Positions 28,340 through 36,891 of a stretch of 64,000 nucleotides of DNA are shown here, piece after piece. How positions within the stretch are numbered: position 1 is the first letter of the stretch; each line of letters opens with the position of its first letter. Location of the stretch: contig JAICWO010000019.1 of assembly GCA_025934775.1 (NCBI GenBank), forward strand, positions 26,268 to 90,267, read 5' to 3'. The notes beneath the pieces are model-generated. The model saw nothing but the letters and a program-made list of their open reading frames with translations, did not search any database and had not been told where the DNA came from. The stretch is from Gemmatimonadaceae bacterium (GTDB lineage: Bacteria > Gemmatimonadota > Gemmatimonadetes > Gemmatimonadales > Gemmatimonadaceae). A program made the position numbers and the translations under genes.

Positions 28340-29069
28340 GAGAGATTTCCACGTTGGCGAATGGTTTGGGCTGGGCGACGCGCAGCTCGCCGAGCTTCGC
28401 GAGCTCGAGCAGTCCCAACAACGTCGACAGGATCTGCCACGGCTCCGCGGTGTGCTCGACGATCTCGGTCCACAAGATGCGCGCCCTGAGCGCAAGGACC
28501 GAGCGAATGATCGTGATCGCGCCCGGTACATCGAGCGTGCGCGGCACGACTTCGTGCATGCTCGGCTGCTTGGCCGCACGCAGCACACGGTCGACGGCGG
28601 AGAGCAGCTCGGCGAGGGAGAGCGCGAGCGGCGCCTGGGGTGGTTCGGGGGCGGTCGGCAGATACGCGCGAGCGAACTGATTGCGCCGCTCCTCTCCCCG
28701 GCGCTCGAGCACGTCGACGACCTCGCGCATCTGTTGATACTCGAGGAGCCGGCGCACGAGCTCCGCGCGCGGATCTTCCCACGCCTCTTCAGCGCCGCGC
28801 GGCAGGAGCATCTGCGCCTTGATGCGCAGCAGACGCGCCGCCATCTCGAGATACTCGGCGGCTTCGTTCAACCCGAGCGTGCGAATGCGCACGACGAACT
28901 GCTCGCAGATGCGCGCGATGGGGATGTCGTAGATGTCGACCTGCTCCTCGCGAATGAGCGACAGGAGCAAGTCGAGCGGTCCGGAGAACGCGCTCAGCTC
29001 GACGATGAACGCGCCCTCGCCGCTCGGCGCGTCGACGTACGTCCGCGAATCCAGAGAGGCGATGGTCAT
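28314..29069 (-). CDS. scpA: Segregation and condensation protein A
   Basis: ScpA is the kleisin that bridges the SMC heads. The 251-residue protein starts MTIASLDSRTYVDAP; the conserved N-terminal SMC-binding block is FSGPLDLLLSLIREEQVDIYDIPI followed by EYLEMAARLLRIKAQMLLP. The middle is a charged linker and the C-terminus a winged helix (ILSTLLGLLELAKLGELRV). Its ATG overlaps the stop of the site-2 protease (ATGA). Confidence 0.94.
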   Translation of the reverse strand: MTIASLDSRTYVDAPSGEGAFIVELSAFSGPLDLLLSLIREEQVDIYDIPIARICEQFVVRIRTLGLNEAAEYLEMAARLLRIKAQMLLPRGAEEAWEDPRAELVRRLLEYQQMREVVDVLERRGEERRNQFARAYLPTAPEPPQAPLALSLAELLSAVDRVLRAAKQPSMHEVVPRTLDVPGAITIIRSVLALRARILWTEIVEHTAEPWQILSTLLGLLELAKLGELRVAQPKPFANVEISRDAASEAA

Positions 29070-29752
29070 TGCAGCCACTGCGTCGCCGACTGGAGGATGG
29101 TCGACTGCACGAGGCCGATCATCTTGTCGGTCGCGAAGAACGCGGGGGTCAGCCAGACGGTGAGCGCCTGCGGCACGAGGTACATCAGGAGAATGAGGAG
29201 CGCCACGCCGGCGCGGCTCACCTGCATGTAGCGAAAGCTCAACTTGGCCGGCAGCAGGTACTTCATCACGTGTGATCCGTCGAGGGGTGGGATCGGGATC
29301 AGGTTGAACAGGATGAGGATCATGTTGAGCTGCACGCCCAGGATCATCATCGCCTGCAAAATACCAAAAGTCATATCGAGCGACGGCACCCAGCGGCCGA
29401 GCAGCCCGAACACCGGAATGAGCAGCGCGCACGCGATACCGACGAGCAGGTTCGTGAACACGCCGGCGAGCGACACAATGATGTCACCGCGCTTGAAGTT
29501 TCGATACTTGCGCGGATTGACCGGCACCGGCTTCGCGCCGCCGAGAATGGGCGCGTGCACCAGGGCGAGGAGCAGCGGCAACAGGATCGTGAGAAACGGA
29601 TCGATGTGCCGGATTGGATTCAGGGTGAGCCGCCCGAGCATCAGTGCCGTGTCGTCGCCCTGCTTGAGCGCGGCGTAGCCATGCGCATATTCGTGCGCGA
29701 TGACCGAGAACAGAAGCACCGGCACTAACAGCAGAATGTCCTGAAGGTGCAA
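29066..29752 (-). CDS. Site-2 protease family membrane metalloprotease
   Basis: This 228-residue protein is a small intramembrane zinc protease of the Rip3/YwhC type. The zinc motif HEYAHGYAA (HExxH) lies in the first membrane helix, and the third ligand in NLIPIPPLDGSHVM. About five or six hydrophobic segments are seen. The start appears to be TTG at 29752: a later GTG would cut the first helix. It begins the site-2 protease-scpA-scpB-rluB operon and has a good promoter 46-75 bases upstream. The substrate is not indicated. Confidence 0.9.
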   Translation of the reverse strand: MHLQDILLLVPVLLFSVIAHEYAHGYAALKQGDDTALMLGRLTLNPIRHIDPFLTILLPLLLALVHAPILGGAKPVPVNPRKYRNFKRGDIIVSLAGVFTNLLVGIACALLIPVFGLLGRWVPSLDMTFGILQAMMILGVQLNMILILFNLIPIPPLDGSHVMKYLLPAKLSFRYMQVSRAGVALLILLMYLVPQALTVWLTPAFFATDKMIGLVQSTILQSATQWLQ

Positions 29753-29797
29753 CGTTGGCGGGCGGCGATGGGTGGTGGGAGGGGTGGTTCGGCGCGA

Positions 29798-29826
29798 AAG
29801 GTAGTGGCGCGTCAGAGAGGTGTCAA
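29798..29826 (-). promoter_or_regulatory. Promoter of site-2 protease-scpAB-rluB operon
   Basis: Minus strand: TTGACA (29826-29821), 17 bases, TACCTT (29803-29798). The -35 is a perfect match; the -10 keeps T, A and the last T. It lies 46 bases before the TTG start of the protease gene and is divergent from the rpsT promoter. Confidence 0.6.
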
Positions 29827-29840
29827 AGCGTTATCATGAC

Positions 29841-29869
29841 TTGACTTTGGCGCTGTCGAACTCTAGGTT
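29841..29869 (+). promoter_or_regulatory. Promoter of rpsT
   Basis: TTGACT (29841-29846), a 17-base spacer and TAGGTT (29864-29869) give a plausible sigma-70 promoter about 50 bases before the rpsT start. Spacing is ideal; the -10 is weak. Confidence 0.55.
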
Positions 29870-29919
29870 CCAGCCTTCGCGAATCTCGCGATTTCACGTC
29901 AATTCCGGAGACCTGTTTC

Positions 29920-30156
29920 GTGCCGAATATCGCATCCGCCAAGAAGAACATGCGTAAGTCGCGCGCGGCGACCGTGCGCAACCGTGCGCAACGTTCCGCG
30001 CTGCGGACTGCGCTCAAGAAGGCTAAGGGCCCCGAAGCCACCGCCGAGACGCGCCTCGCGGCGACCAAGCTCCTGGATCGCGCCGCGCGCAAGGGCTTGA
30101 TCCACAAGAACACCGCAGCCCGTCAGAAGAGCCACCTCAGTAAGGCGAACGCGTAA
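29920..30156 (+). CDS. rpsT: 30S ribosomal protein S20
   Basis: S20 binds 16S rRNA early in 30S assembly. The 78-residue, very basic protein has the usual features: PNIASAKKNMRKSRAATVRN at the N-terminus and LIHKNTAARQKSHLSK at the C-terminus. The start codon is GTG, with GGAG (29907-29910) upstream as ribosome-binding site. It is a single-gene transcript with its own promoter and a strong terminator 23 bases after the stop, as is common for rpsT. Confidence 0.98.
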   Translation: MPNIASAKKNMRKSRAATVRNRAQRSALRTALKKAKGPEATAETRLAATKLLDRAARKGLIHKNTAARQKSHLSKANA

Positions 30157-30178
30157 GCGTCCGTCGTAAGTGAAGAAA

Positions 30179-30206
30179 AGCCCGGCGAAGCTCGCCGGGC
30201 TTTTTT
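30179..30206 (+). terminator. Rho-independent terminator after rpsT
   Basis: A perfect 10-bp stem (AGCCCGGCGA / TCGCCGGGCT) with a 3-base loop is followed by six T residues. An A-run (AAAA) on the other side makes it able to work for the leftward zinc-ribbon gene too. Confidence 0.95.
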
Positions 30207-30226
30207 CGCGTACATGGGATTCGCGA

Positions 30227-31132
30227 TCAGAGCGCCGCGAGCTCCGCGCCACAGCGCTCGCAGTACCACTCGGTGGGATAGTTCATTGCCCCGCACTCGC
30301 TGCATTTCAACGTCTTGGCTTGTTCGATCGCGCCGGACGTGCGGAGCTTGATCGGCGTGTTCGCGGGAACGTTCGCGGCGAGCGGCGCCTCGCTCCCAAT
30401 GGGGCGCGATTCGCCGATTCCCGCCAGCAGCGATTCGGCATCGGACACGTCGCGCTCGACCGCCGCGGCCGCGGCCGCGTCCGCCCGCTCGTCGTGCACC
30501 GGCTGAGGAGCCGACTCGGCGACCGGGTCGCCGACCGCTTCGGCGACTGGCGGTTCAGGCGCGGGCTCCGCGGGCTTTGTTTCGTGGCCGACAACCGTGT
30601 TGAGGAACGCGAGCTCGTCGAACGACGGCGTTGCCGCCTTCGGAGCGCGGGCACTGGGCGGTTCCGCGGCCGGCGGGGCTGCGGCGGCAGGCGCCGCGCT
30701 GCTGGAGTGGTGGGCGAGCAGCCCGCTCAACTCGTCGATCCGCCGCTGAAGATCGCCCCGCTCGTTCACCAGTTGCTCGAGAGCATCGTCCACCGTGCGG
30801 AAGGCCGACGTCGCCTCGTCGCCGCCGAGCTCGCCCACGTGAGAGCGCAGCTCCAGCTCCGCGCGCTCGTCGCGGCGGAGCTGCTCTTCGGCCGCGAGCA
30901 GCGAGAGGCGGGACTGCAGGCTCGCACGTTCGGCATCGATCGCCTGCGTGTGCGAGGCGAGCTGCTCCTCCACGCGCTGCAGCCGTCCACGATAATCCGA
31001 GTGCACGCGCTCGAAGACGTGCTGCGGCGTGCTGTCCCGCCGCGCATCGAGCGCGGCGAGCCACGATTCATAGCGGCGCTTCTCCTCGAGGAGCGCCGGG
31101 ACTTCGTTCAATGATCGATCGGCATCGGTCAT
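30227..31132 (-). CDS. Coiled-coil protein with C-terminal zinc ribbon, function unknown
   Basis: I do not recognise a named family. The 301-residue protein has a helical, charged N-terminal half (about residues 5-150) with heptad-like runs (RGRLQRVEEQLASHTQAIDA; AFRTVDDALEQLVNERGDLQ) that predicts a coiled coil. A Pro/Ala-rich low-complexity linker follows (about 150-270), then a C-terminal zinc ribbon: CSECGAMNYPTEWYCERCG, a CxxC-x11-CxxC pattern. Such proteins can be tethers or sensors. Its ATG overlaps the class II aldolase stop, so it is the last gene of the pyrimidine operon. Confidence 0.75.
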   Translation of the reverse strand: MTDADRSLNEVPALLEEKRRYESWLAALDARRDSTPQHVFERVHSDYRGRLQRVEEQLASHTQAIDAERASLQSRLSLLAAEEQLRRDERAELELRSHVGELGGDEATSAFRTVDDALEQLVNERGDLQRRIDELSGLLAHHSSSAAPAAAAPPAAEPPSARAPKAATPSFDELAFLNTVVGHETKPAEPAPEPPVAEAVGDPVAESAPQPVHDERADAAAAAAVERDVSDAESLLAGIGESRPIGSEAPLAANVPANTPIKLRTSGAIEQAKTLKCSECGAMNYPTEWYCERCGAELAAL

Positions 31133-31782
31133 CGTGCATCCTTGCGTGGATCGTGCAGCGCGAGCACTTCGGCCGCGCTCAGTGTGTTCACCCGCCCCAA
31201 GAGCCGCGCCGAGAGAATGATTCGCGCCGCGTGCTCGAGGCTCTCCATCCGTTGGAGCGCCGTCTCGAGCGTGGGCCCGAGCGTCGTCGCGCCATGATTC
31301 GCCATCAGAAATCCATCATGCCGCTCGAGGAACGGCTCGACAAGATCGGCGAGAGCGTCCGTTCCCGGTGTGGCGTACGGCACAAGCGGTACCTCGCCCA
31401 TCTGCAAGATAACTTCGGGCAGCACGGGCGCCACGAACGACTCGCCCGCGACGGCGAAGCCTGTCGCGGTGGGCGGATGCGCATGCACGATCGCGCGAAC
31501 GTCGGCGCGGCGGCGGTAGATGCGAAGGTGCATGCGAAGCTCGCTCGACGGCGCGCCCGCCGCGTCGAGCCGCGCGCCATCGCAATCGACGCGGACGAGG
31601 TCCGCCGCGCCGATCTCTCCCTTGGACGCGCCGCTCGGCGTGACGAGAATGCTGCCGTCGTCGAGCCGCGCCGAAACGTTTCCGTCGGGTCCGGCGACGA
31701 GGCCGCGATCGTACAAGCGGCGGCAAACGCGAACGATCTCCGCCGCCGCGTGCGGCCGATCGGCCGCGGCGCCGGCGCTCAC
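31129..31782 (-). CDS. Class II aldolase/adducin family protein
   Basis: This 217-residue protein belongs to the zinc-dependent class II aldolases (fuculose/rhamnulose/ribulose-phosphate aldolase or epimerase group). Seen motifs: GLVAGPDGNVSARL (phosphate-binding), ILVTPSGASKG, the metal pair in VHAHPPTATGFA, and MANHGATTLGPTLETAL with the third His. The start is GTG 31782 overlapping the pyrC stop. The substrate cannot be told; its place after pyrC is unusual for a sugar-phosphate enzyme and may only reflect shared transcription. Confidence 0.87.
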   Translation of the reverse strand: MSAGAAADRPHAAAEIVRVCRRLYDRGLVAGPDGNVSARLDDGSILVTPSGASKGEIGAADLVRVDCDGARLDAAGAPSSELRMHLRIYRRRADVRAIVHAHPPTATGFAVAGESFVAPVLPEVILQMGEVPLVPYATPGTDALADLVEPFLERHDGFLMANHGATTLGPTLETALQRMESLEHAARIILSARLLGRVNTLSAAEVLALHDPRKDAR

Positions 31783-33077
31783 ACGCCGTCGCGGTAGACC
31801 GTGCGGCCGCCGACGAGCGTCAGGCGCGCGCGGCCCTTCAATGTTTTTCCGGAATACGGTGTGTTGCGCCCCTTCGAGCGAAACGTGGCCGGATCGACGA
31901 CCCACTCGAGCGCGGGATCGAACACGGTGACGTCAGCCGGTGCGCCACGGCGTAGCGTGCCACCAGGCAGCTTGAACACACGAGCCGGCGCGCACGACAT
32001 GCGCTCGATCAACGTCGGCAAGTTGATGACGTCGGACGCGACGAGCCACGTGATGTTCACCGCGAGCGCCGTCTCGAGTCCGATGACGCCGTTGGGCGCA
32101 TCGGCGAACTCACGCTCCTTCTCGTCGTAGTGATGGGGCGCGTGGTCGGTCGCGATGAGATCGATCGTGCCGTCGCGCACCGCTTCCTGGAGCGCAGCGA
32201 CGTCGTCCGCCGTGCGGAGCGGCGGATTCATCTTCGCGTTGGTGTCGTATCCTTCGACGGCATCTTCGGTCAACGAGATGTGGTGCGGGCACACCTCCGC
32301 CGTCACGTTGATGCCGCGGTCCTTGCCCCACCGAATCAGCTCGACGGATCCGCGCGTGCTCATGTGACAGAGGTGCACGTGGCCGCCGGTGAGGCGCGCG
32401 AGCAGAATGTCGCGGATCGCCATGATCTCTTCAGCTTCCGATGGAATCCCCTTGAGGCCGAGACGCGCGCTCACGATGCCTTCGTTCATCGCGCCGCCCT
32501 TGGCGAGCGTGGGCTCCTCGCAGTGATCGGCCACGGGAATTCCAAACGTGCGCGCGTACTCGAGCGCCGTGCGCATCATGTGCGCGCTCGCGACCGGCTT
32601 GCCGTCGTCGCTGACCGCGACGGCGCCCGCGCCCACCATCTCGCCGAACTCGGCGAGGGCGTCGCCTCTCTGGCCGAGCGAGACCGCACCGATCGGGTAG
32701 ACGCGCGACGCATTCGCGAGCGTCGCCTGACGAATGATGAATCCCACGGCCGCCTGATTGTCGGTCACGGGATCCGTGTTCGGCATCGCGCAGACGGCAG
32801 TGAATCCGCCGGCGGCGGCCGCGCGCGCGCCGGTGGCGATCGTCTCGACCTCTTCGCGCCCCGGCTCGCGCAAATGACAATGCACGTCGACGAATCCGGG
32901 GGCGATCACGAGGCCCGCGCAATCGATCGTCTCGAGACCGTCGCGGTTCTCGGCGTGGCTTGCGACGCGCGGGCCGATCGCCTCGATCGTGCCGTTCACG
33001 ATCAGCACGTCCGCCGTCGCGTCGAGCGACTGCGACGGATCGATCACGCGGCCGCCGGTGAGGAGCAGGTCGCTCAT
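31779..33077 (-). CDS. pyrC: Dihydroorotase
   Basis: PyrC closes carbamoyl-aspartate to dihydroorotate. The 432-residue class I enzyme has the binuclear zinc motif [10 protein letters not shown] (H-x-H near residue 60), [28 protein letters not shown], and [13 protein letters not shown] with the catalytic Asp. The start (ATG 33077) overlaps the pyrB stop (ATGA), so pyrB and pyrC are coupled and their products may form a complex, as class I enzymes often do with aspartate carbamoyltransferase. Confidence 0.96.
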   Translation of the reverse strand: MSDLLLTGGRVIDPSQSLDATADVLIVNGTIEAIGPRVASHAENRDGLETIDCAGLVIAPGFVDVHCHLREPGREEVETIATGARAAAAGGFTAVCAMPNTDPVTDNQAAVGFIIRQATLANASRVYPIGAVSLGQRGDALAEFGEMVGAGAVAVSDDGKPVASAHMMRTALEYARTFGIPVADHCEEPTLAKGGAMNEGIVSARLGLKGIPSEAEEIMAIRDILLARLTGGHVHLCHMSTRGSVELIRWGKDRGINVTAEVCPHHISLTEDAVEGYDTNAKMNPPLRTADDVAALQEAVRDGTIDLIATDHAPHHYDEKEREFADAPNGVIGLETALAVNITWLVASDVINLPTLIERMSCAPARVFKLPGGTLRRGAPADVTVFDPALEWVVDPATFRSKGRNTPYSGKTLKGRARLTLVGGRTVYRDGV

Positions 33078-34039
33078 CGCTCGCCCCCGCTCTTCTTCGC
33101 CGCTTCGGCCAGCTCCGGTCTGCCGCCGGAGAGGAGATAGAGCACCGCCATGCGGACGGCGACGCCGTTGGTCACTTGGTTGAGAATCACGCTGAACGGT
33201 CCGTCGGCCACGTCGGAATCGATCTCGACGCCGCGATTCATCGGGCCGGGATGAAGAATGAGCACGTCGCGTTTGGCGCGCTCGAGCCGCTCGCGCGACA
33301 CGCCGAACACGCGGTTGTATTCGCGGAGCGAGGGGATGTAGCCCGCCTGCATGCGCTCGAGCTGGAGCCGGAGGATGTTGAGCGCGTCGGCCCACTCGAT
33401 TGCCGCCTCGACGCGATCGAAGACCGTGACGCCCATCTCCTCGATCGCGCTGGGGAGGAGCGACCGCGGGCCGCAGACGGCGACCTCGGCACCCATCTTC
33501 GTCAGTCCCCAGATGTTCGACCGCGCGACGCGGGAGTGCAGCACGTCGCCGACGATGCAGATCTTGAGGCCGGCGAGGCGCTTGAAATAGTCACGAAGTG
33601 TCAATAAATCGAGCAGCCCCTGCGTCGGGTGCTCGTGCGTGCCGTCGCCGGCGTTGATCACGTTCGACTCGATGCGGTCGGCGAGGAACCGCGCCGCGCC
33701 CGACGCACCGTGGCGGATCACGACCATGTCGATCCGCATCGCCTCGAGGTTCCGCGCGGTGTCGACGAGCGTCTCGCCCTTGCTGACGCTCGATCCGGAC
33801 GCAGCGACGTTCACGGTGTCCGCCGAGAGGCGCTTTTCAGCAAACTCGAATGACACGCGCGTGCGCGTGGACGCCTCGAAGAAGAGGTTGACGATCGTCG
33901 CGCCGCGGAGCGTGGGCACTTTCTTGATCGCCCGCTCGCTGATTTCCTTGAATGGCTCGGCGGTGTCGAGAATCAACCGGATCTGATCGCCGCTGAGCGG
34001 CTCGAGCCCGAGGAGATCCTTGCCGAGCGGGCGCGTCAC
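33074..34039 (-). CDS. pyrB: Aspartate carbamoyltransferase catalytic subunit
   Basis: PyrB joins carbamoyl phosphate and aspartate. The 321-residue protein has the carbamoyl-phosphate motif [15 protein letters not shown] (S-T-R-T-R), [17 protein letters not shown], and a C-terminal [11 protein letters not shown]. No regulatory subunit (pyrI) is adjacent. The GTG start overlaps the pyrR stop (GTGA). Confidence 0.97.
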   Translation of the reverse strand: MTRPLGKDLLGLEPLSGDQIRLILDTAEPFKEISERAIKKVPTLRGATIVNLFFEASTRTRVSFEFAEKRLSADTVNVAASGSSVSKGETLVDTARNLEAMRIDMVVIRHGASGAARFLADRIESNVINAGDGTHEHPTQGLLDLLTLRDYFKRLAGLKICIVGDVLHSRVARSNIWGLTKMGAEVAVCGPRSLLPSAIEEMGVTVFDRVEAAIEWADALNILRLQLERMQAGYIPSLREYNRVFGVSRERLERAKRDVLILHPGPMNRGVEIDSDVADGPFSVILNQVTNGVAVRMAVLYLLSGGRPELAEAAKKSGGER

Positions 34040-34599
34040 GTACCGGCCTCCGCCTCGCGTGCGGCGATGACCGCGCCGTTCCTGCCATCGAGCTCCTGCA
34101 CGAGCACGTCGACGCGCTGCGACGGGTCGGCCGTGATCGTCTTGCCGACGATGTCCGGCTGGATCGGCAGCTCGCGGCCGCCGCGATCGATCAGCACGGC
34201 CAGCGCGATTCGTCTTGGCCGTCCGAAATCGGCGAGCTCGTCGAGCGCGGCGCGGATGGTCCGCCCGGTGTAGAGCACGTCGTCCACGATGACGACGACC
34301 TGGCTGTGGACGTCGACGGGGATCTGCGTCTGTCCGACGAGCGGGCGCGGGCCCACCGTCTGGAGATCGTCGCGATAGAGCGTGATGTCGAGCGCGCCCT
34401 GCGGGACGCTCGCGTGCTCGCGCTCTTCGATGAGCGATACGATTCGCGCCGCGAGCTGGACGCCGCGGCGCTGGATGCCAACGATGACGAGATCGTCCGT
34501 GCCGTTATTCAGCTCGACGATCTCATCGGCCATGCGCCGGAGCGTTCGATCGAACGACCGCGCATCGAGGATCGTGGATTGTTTCGGGGGCGCTGCCAT
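34036..34599 (-). CDS. pyrR: Bifunctional pyr operon regulator/uracil phosphoribosyltransferase
   Basis: PyrR binds UMP or UTP and, in many bacteria, attenuates the pyr operon by binding mRNA; it also has weak uracil phosphoribosyltransferase activity. The 187-residue protein has [16 protein letters not shown], the basic RNA-contact stretch and the PRPP loop [20 protein letters not shown]. The start is ATG 34599. Only 31 bases separate it from the upstream response regulator gene, too short for an attenuator, so control here may be by another route. It leads pyrR-pyrB-pyrC-aldolase-zinc ribbon. Confidence 0.93.
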   Translation of the reverse strand: MAAPPKQSTILDARSFDRTLRRMADEIVELNNGTDDLVIVGIQRRGVQLAARIVSLIEEREHASVPQGALDITLYRDDLQTVGPRPLVGQTQIPVDVHSQVVVIVDDVLYTGRTIRAALDELADFGRPRRIALAVLIDRGGRELPIQPDIVGKTITADPSQRVDVLVQELDGRNGAVIAAREAEAGT

Positions 34600-34630
34600 G
34601 GTGCGGTCAATATATCCCGGGCCCGCCCAT

Positions 34631-35320
34631 TCATGGTAGCGTGCTCTCGGGGGCGACGTCGAGCACGAAGCCAAGGCCGCGCCGCGCGACGATCTCGACG
34701 CTCGCGCCGGCCGCACCGAGTTTCTTGCGCAGGCGCGCGACGTTGACGTCGACGACGTTCGAGCCGGGGTCGAAGTTCATGTCCCAGACTTTGTCGAGCA
34801 GCTCGCTTCGCGTGACGACGACGCCGGAGCGGAGCAGCAGGTGCTCGAGCAAGCGGAGCTCGCGGGGCGCCAGCGTGAGCGCCGCGCCGTTGACGCGCAC
34901 CGTGTGCGCGAGGCGGTTGAGCAACACGTTCCCGACCGTGACCTGCTCGGTGCGCCGCGCGCCGCCGCGCCGGACGAGGGCGCGCATGCGCGCCTTGAAC
35001 TCGTCGAAGACGAACGGCTTAGTGAGGTAGTCGTCGGCGCCGGCGTCGAGCGCGCGGACCGTGGCGGATTTGTCGGCGGTGCCGGTGAGGACGACGACCG
35101 GCACGTCGCGGCCGGCGCGGCGGAGCTCCTGAATCACGGGCACGCCGTTGCCGTCCGGGAGCATGAGATCGAGGACGATGGCGTCGTAGTCGTTGACCAT
35201 CGCGAGCACGCGGCCGTTCTCGGCGGTCTCGGCCGTATCGACCGCAAAGCCCTCCTCCTCGAGCAAGCGGCGCGCGAGCAGGGACATCGTCCGATCGTCT
35301 TCGACGAGGAGCACGCGCAT
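34631..35320 (-). CDS. OmpR/PhoB-family response regulator
   Basis: This 229-residue regulator has a receiver domain (EDD pocket in VLLVEDDRTMS, phospho-Asp in IVLDLMLPDGNG, Thr in VVLTGTAD, Lys in DYLTKPFVF) and a C-terminal winged-helix DNA-binding domain (LTLAPRELRLLEHLLLRSG, RLRKKLGAAGA, VRRGLGF-like end). No kinase gene is adjacent. The upstream region holds a pair of TGAC-type repeats 11 bases apart over the -35 box, fitting autoregulation. It lies just upstream of pyrR in the same direction and could be co-transcribed with it. Confidence 0.92.
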   Translation of the reverse strand: MRVLLVEDDRTMSLLARRLLEEEGFAVDTAETAENGRVLAMVNDYDAIVLDLMLPDGNGVPVIQELRRAGRDVPVVVLTGTADKSATVRALDAGADDYLTKPFVFDEFKARMRALVRRGGARRTEQVTVGNVLLNRLAHTVRVNGAALTLAPRELRLLEHLLLRSGVVVTRSELLDKVWDMNFDPGSNVVDVNVARLRKKLGAAGASVEIVARRGLGFVLDVAPESTLP

Positions 35321-35365
35321 CGCGGCGGGACCCGGCGGCGGAGTGAGGAGGGCAAGTCTGACAAA

Positions 35366-35395
35366 AATGTAATGATGCCGTCAGGGTCCTGTCAT
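35366..35395 (-). promoter_or_regulatory. Possible promoter with PhoB/OmpR-type direct repeats
   Basis: Minus strand: TGACAG (35394-35389) and TGACGG (35383-35378) repeat with an 11-base period, the spacing used by PhoB/OmpR-type dimers. They overlap a weak -35 (ATGACA), 18 bases before TACATT (35371-35366). It lies about 46-75 bases before the OmpR-type regulator gene. This is a pattern reading only. Confidence 0.35.
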
Positions 35396-35475
35396 TCGGC
35401 GGGAGCGATCGTACACGCGTCGACACACACCGCGTCGGCCGCACCGACCAGCGCCTGGTCTCGCCGGTGACCTCC

Positions 35476-35898
35476 ATGGCTCGCATTCTCATCGTCGATG
35501 ACGATTTCGTGACGCTCCGCCTCGCGGCGTGCGTCCTCGGCGCGCACGGCCACGACGTCCGCGTCGCGACGAGCGCGGAAGCGGCCTGGGAGCAGTTGGG
35601 CCGCGAGACGCCGGAGATCGCGCTGATCGATCGCGGGCTGCCGGGGATGGACGGCCTGGCGCTGACGCGGCGCATCAAGCGCACGCCGGCCTTGGCGCGC
35701 GTGATCGTGCTCGCGTTCAGCGCGCACGGTGCGCTCGAGGACGACGCGCGGGCGCGCGAGGCCGGCAGCGACGGCTTCGTCCCCAAACCCACCGACATGC
35801 ATCACCTGCTGCGATGCGTCACCTGGCACCTCGCGGCCCTTCCCCTTCCCCAGAGCCGTTCGACGATGACGGCTCGCCCCGCCCACGCGGACGCGTGA
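35476..35898 (+). CDS. Single-domain response regulator leading the surface-fibre locus
   Basis: This 140-residue protein is a receiver domain only: ARILIVDDDFVTL (acidic pocket), phospho-Asp in IALIDRGLPGMDG, Ser in VLAFSAHG and Lys in FVPKPTD. The ATG at 35476 puts the first strand at the N-terminus; a GTG at 35467 is an alternative. The next gene starts 38 bases later with no terminator, so it is probably the first gene of a six-gene unit that ends with a hybrid kinase bearing an HPt domain. It may receive phosphate from that HPt domain (inference). Confidence 0.85.
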   Translation: MARILIVDDDFVTLRLAACVLGAHGHDVRVATSAEAAWEQLGRETPEIALIDRGLPGMDGLALTRRIKRTPALARVIVLAFSAHGALEDDARAREAGSDGFVPKPTDMHHLLRCVTWHLAALPLPQSRSTMTARPAHADA

Positions 35899-35936
35899 GC
35901 GGACACTACTCACTTCGTCATTGGAGATCTGACATT

Positions 35937-36422
35937 ATGAAAATGACACACACGGCCGCCCTGCTGCTCGCCCTCGGATTCACCGCGGCGCGCGGCGCGA
36001 TGGCGCAGACGTCGACCCAGACGGTGACGTTCGAGGTCGATCCGATCAACCAGATCGCGGTGACGGGCACGCCCAGCCTGCTGATCAACGCGGCCAGCGC
36101 CGGCAACGCGCCGACGTCGGTCACGGCGACGGGAAGCAGCTGGGCCGTCACCACGAACCAGTCCGGAGCGAAGGTCACGGCGAGCATCGCCAGCGCGATG
36201 CCGACCGGCGTCACACTCTCGGTGCAGCTTGGCGCGCCGTCCGGGGCGACCAGCGCCGGCCTGAAGGCGCTCGGCACGACCGCTGTCGACGTCGTCACGG
36301 GGATCACGAAGCTCAATGCGTCGTCGCTCGCGCTGACGTATCAGTTGGACGCGACCGCCGCGGCGGGCGTGGTGAGCTCGAGCACGCGCGTCGTCACCTA
36401 CACGGTCACGGGCGGTGTCTGA
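35937..36422 (+). CDS. Small secreted beta-protein, possible fibre subunit 1
   Basis: I do not recognise a named family. The 161-residue product has a signal peptide (MKMTHTAALLLALGFTAARG, cleavage near AMAQ). The mature part of about 137 residues has no Cys, is rich in Thr, Ser, Val and Ala, and reads as an all-beta, Ig-like domain ending SSTRVVTYTVTG. That closing edge strand resembles pilin-like (DUF4402 or spore-coat-U style) subunits. The next gene encodes a paralogue. Together with the chaperone-like and usher-like genes downstream it is a candidate structural subunit. GGAG lies 10 bases before the ATG. Confidence 0.7.
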   Translation: MKMTHTAALLLALGFTAARGAMAQTSTQTVTFEVDPINQIAVTGTPSLLINAASAGNAPTSVTATGSSWAVTTNQSGAKVTASIASAMPTGVTLSVQLGAPSGATSAGLKALGTTAVDVVTGITKLNASSLALTYQLDATAAAGVVSSSTRVVTYTVTGGV

Positions 36423-36891
36423 GCAGCCGGGGTGCCTGCTCGTCGTGACGCGCCTCTGGCGCGTCGCGGCGGCGGCGCTGCTCGTCGCCGGCTCGCGGCT
36501 CGGGGCGCAAGCCACGCGGCTCGACGTCTCCGGCTCGCCCGGCAATCTCGCGGTGACCTCGGCACCGGCGGGCTTTCAACCAGCCGCGGTCATCGACGCC
36601 AGCACGCAGTACAGCGTTCGCGTGCACGGCGGGACGAAGAAGATCACGGCGGAGCTGAGCGCGCCGATGCCGGCCGGCGTCTCGCTCACCGTCACGCTCT
36701 CCGCCGTGAGCGGCGGTACGAGCGCCGGTCCCGTGACGCTCGATACGACTCCGCGCGACGTCGTCGTGAACCTGAGCAACGGCGCGGATCTGTCGGCGAC
36801 CATCACGTATCAGCTCACGACCACGACCGAGGCCGGCATCGTCGCCGCGCAATCGCGAACCGTCACGTTCTCTCTGGTCAACTATCCATGA
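36415..36891 (+). CDS. Small secreted beta-protein, possible fibre subunit 2
   Basis: This is a paralogue of the preceding protein: compare ITAELSAPMPAGVSLTVTLS with VTASIASAMPTGVTLSVQLG, and the closing strands AAQSRTVTFSLVN with SSSTRVVTYTVTG. A signal peptide (about LWRVAAAALLVAGSRLGAQA) is present. Two GTG starts are possible: 36415, overlapping the previous stop and giving 158 residues, or 36445, giving a more usual signal peptide. No Cys is found in the mature part. Its stop overlaps the ATG of the chaperone-like gene. Function is inferred from context only. Confidence 0.68.
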   Translation: MSEQPGCLLVVTRLWRVAAAALLVAGSRLGAQATRLDVSGSPGNLAVTSAPAGFQPAAVIDASTQYSVRVHGGTKKITAELSAPMPAGVSLTVTLSAVSGGTSAGPVTLDTTPRDVVVNLSNGADLSATITYQLTTTTEAGIVAAQSRTVTFSLVNYP

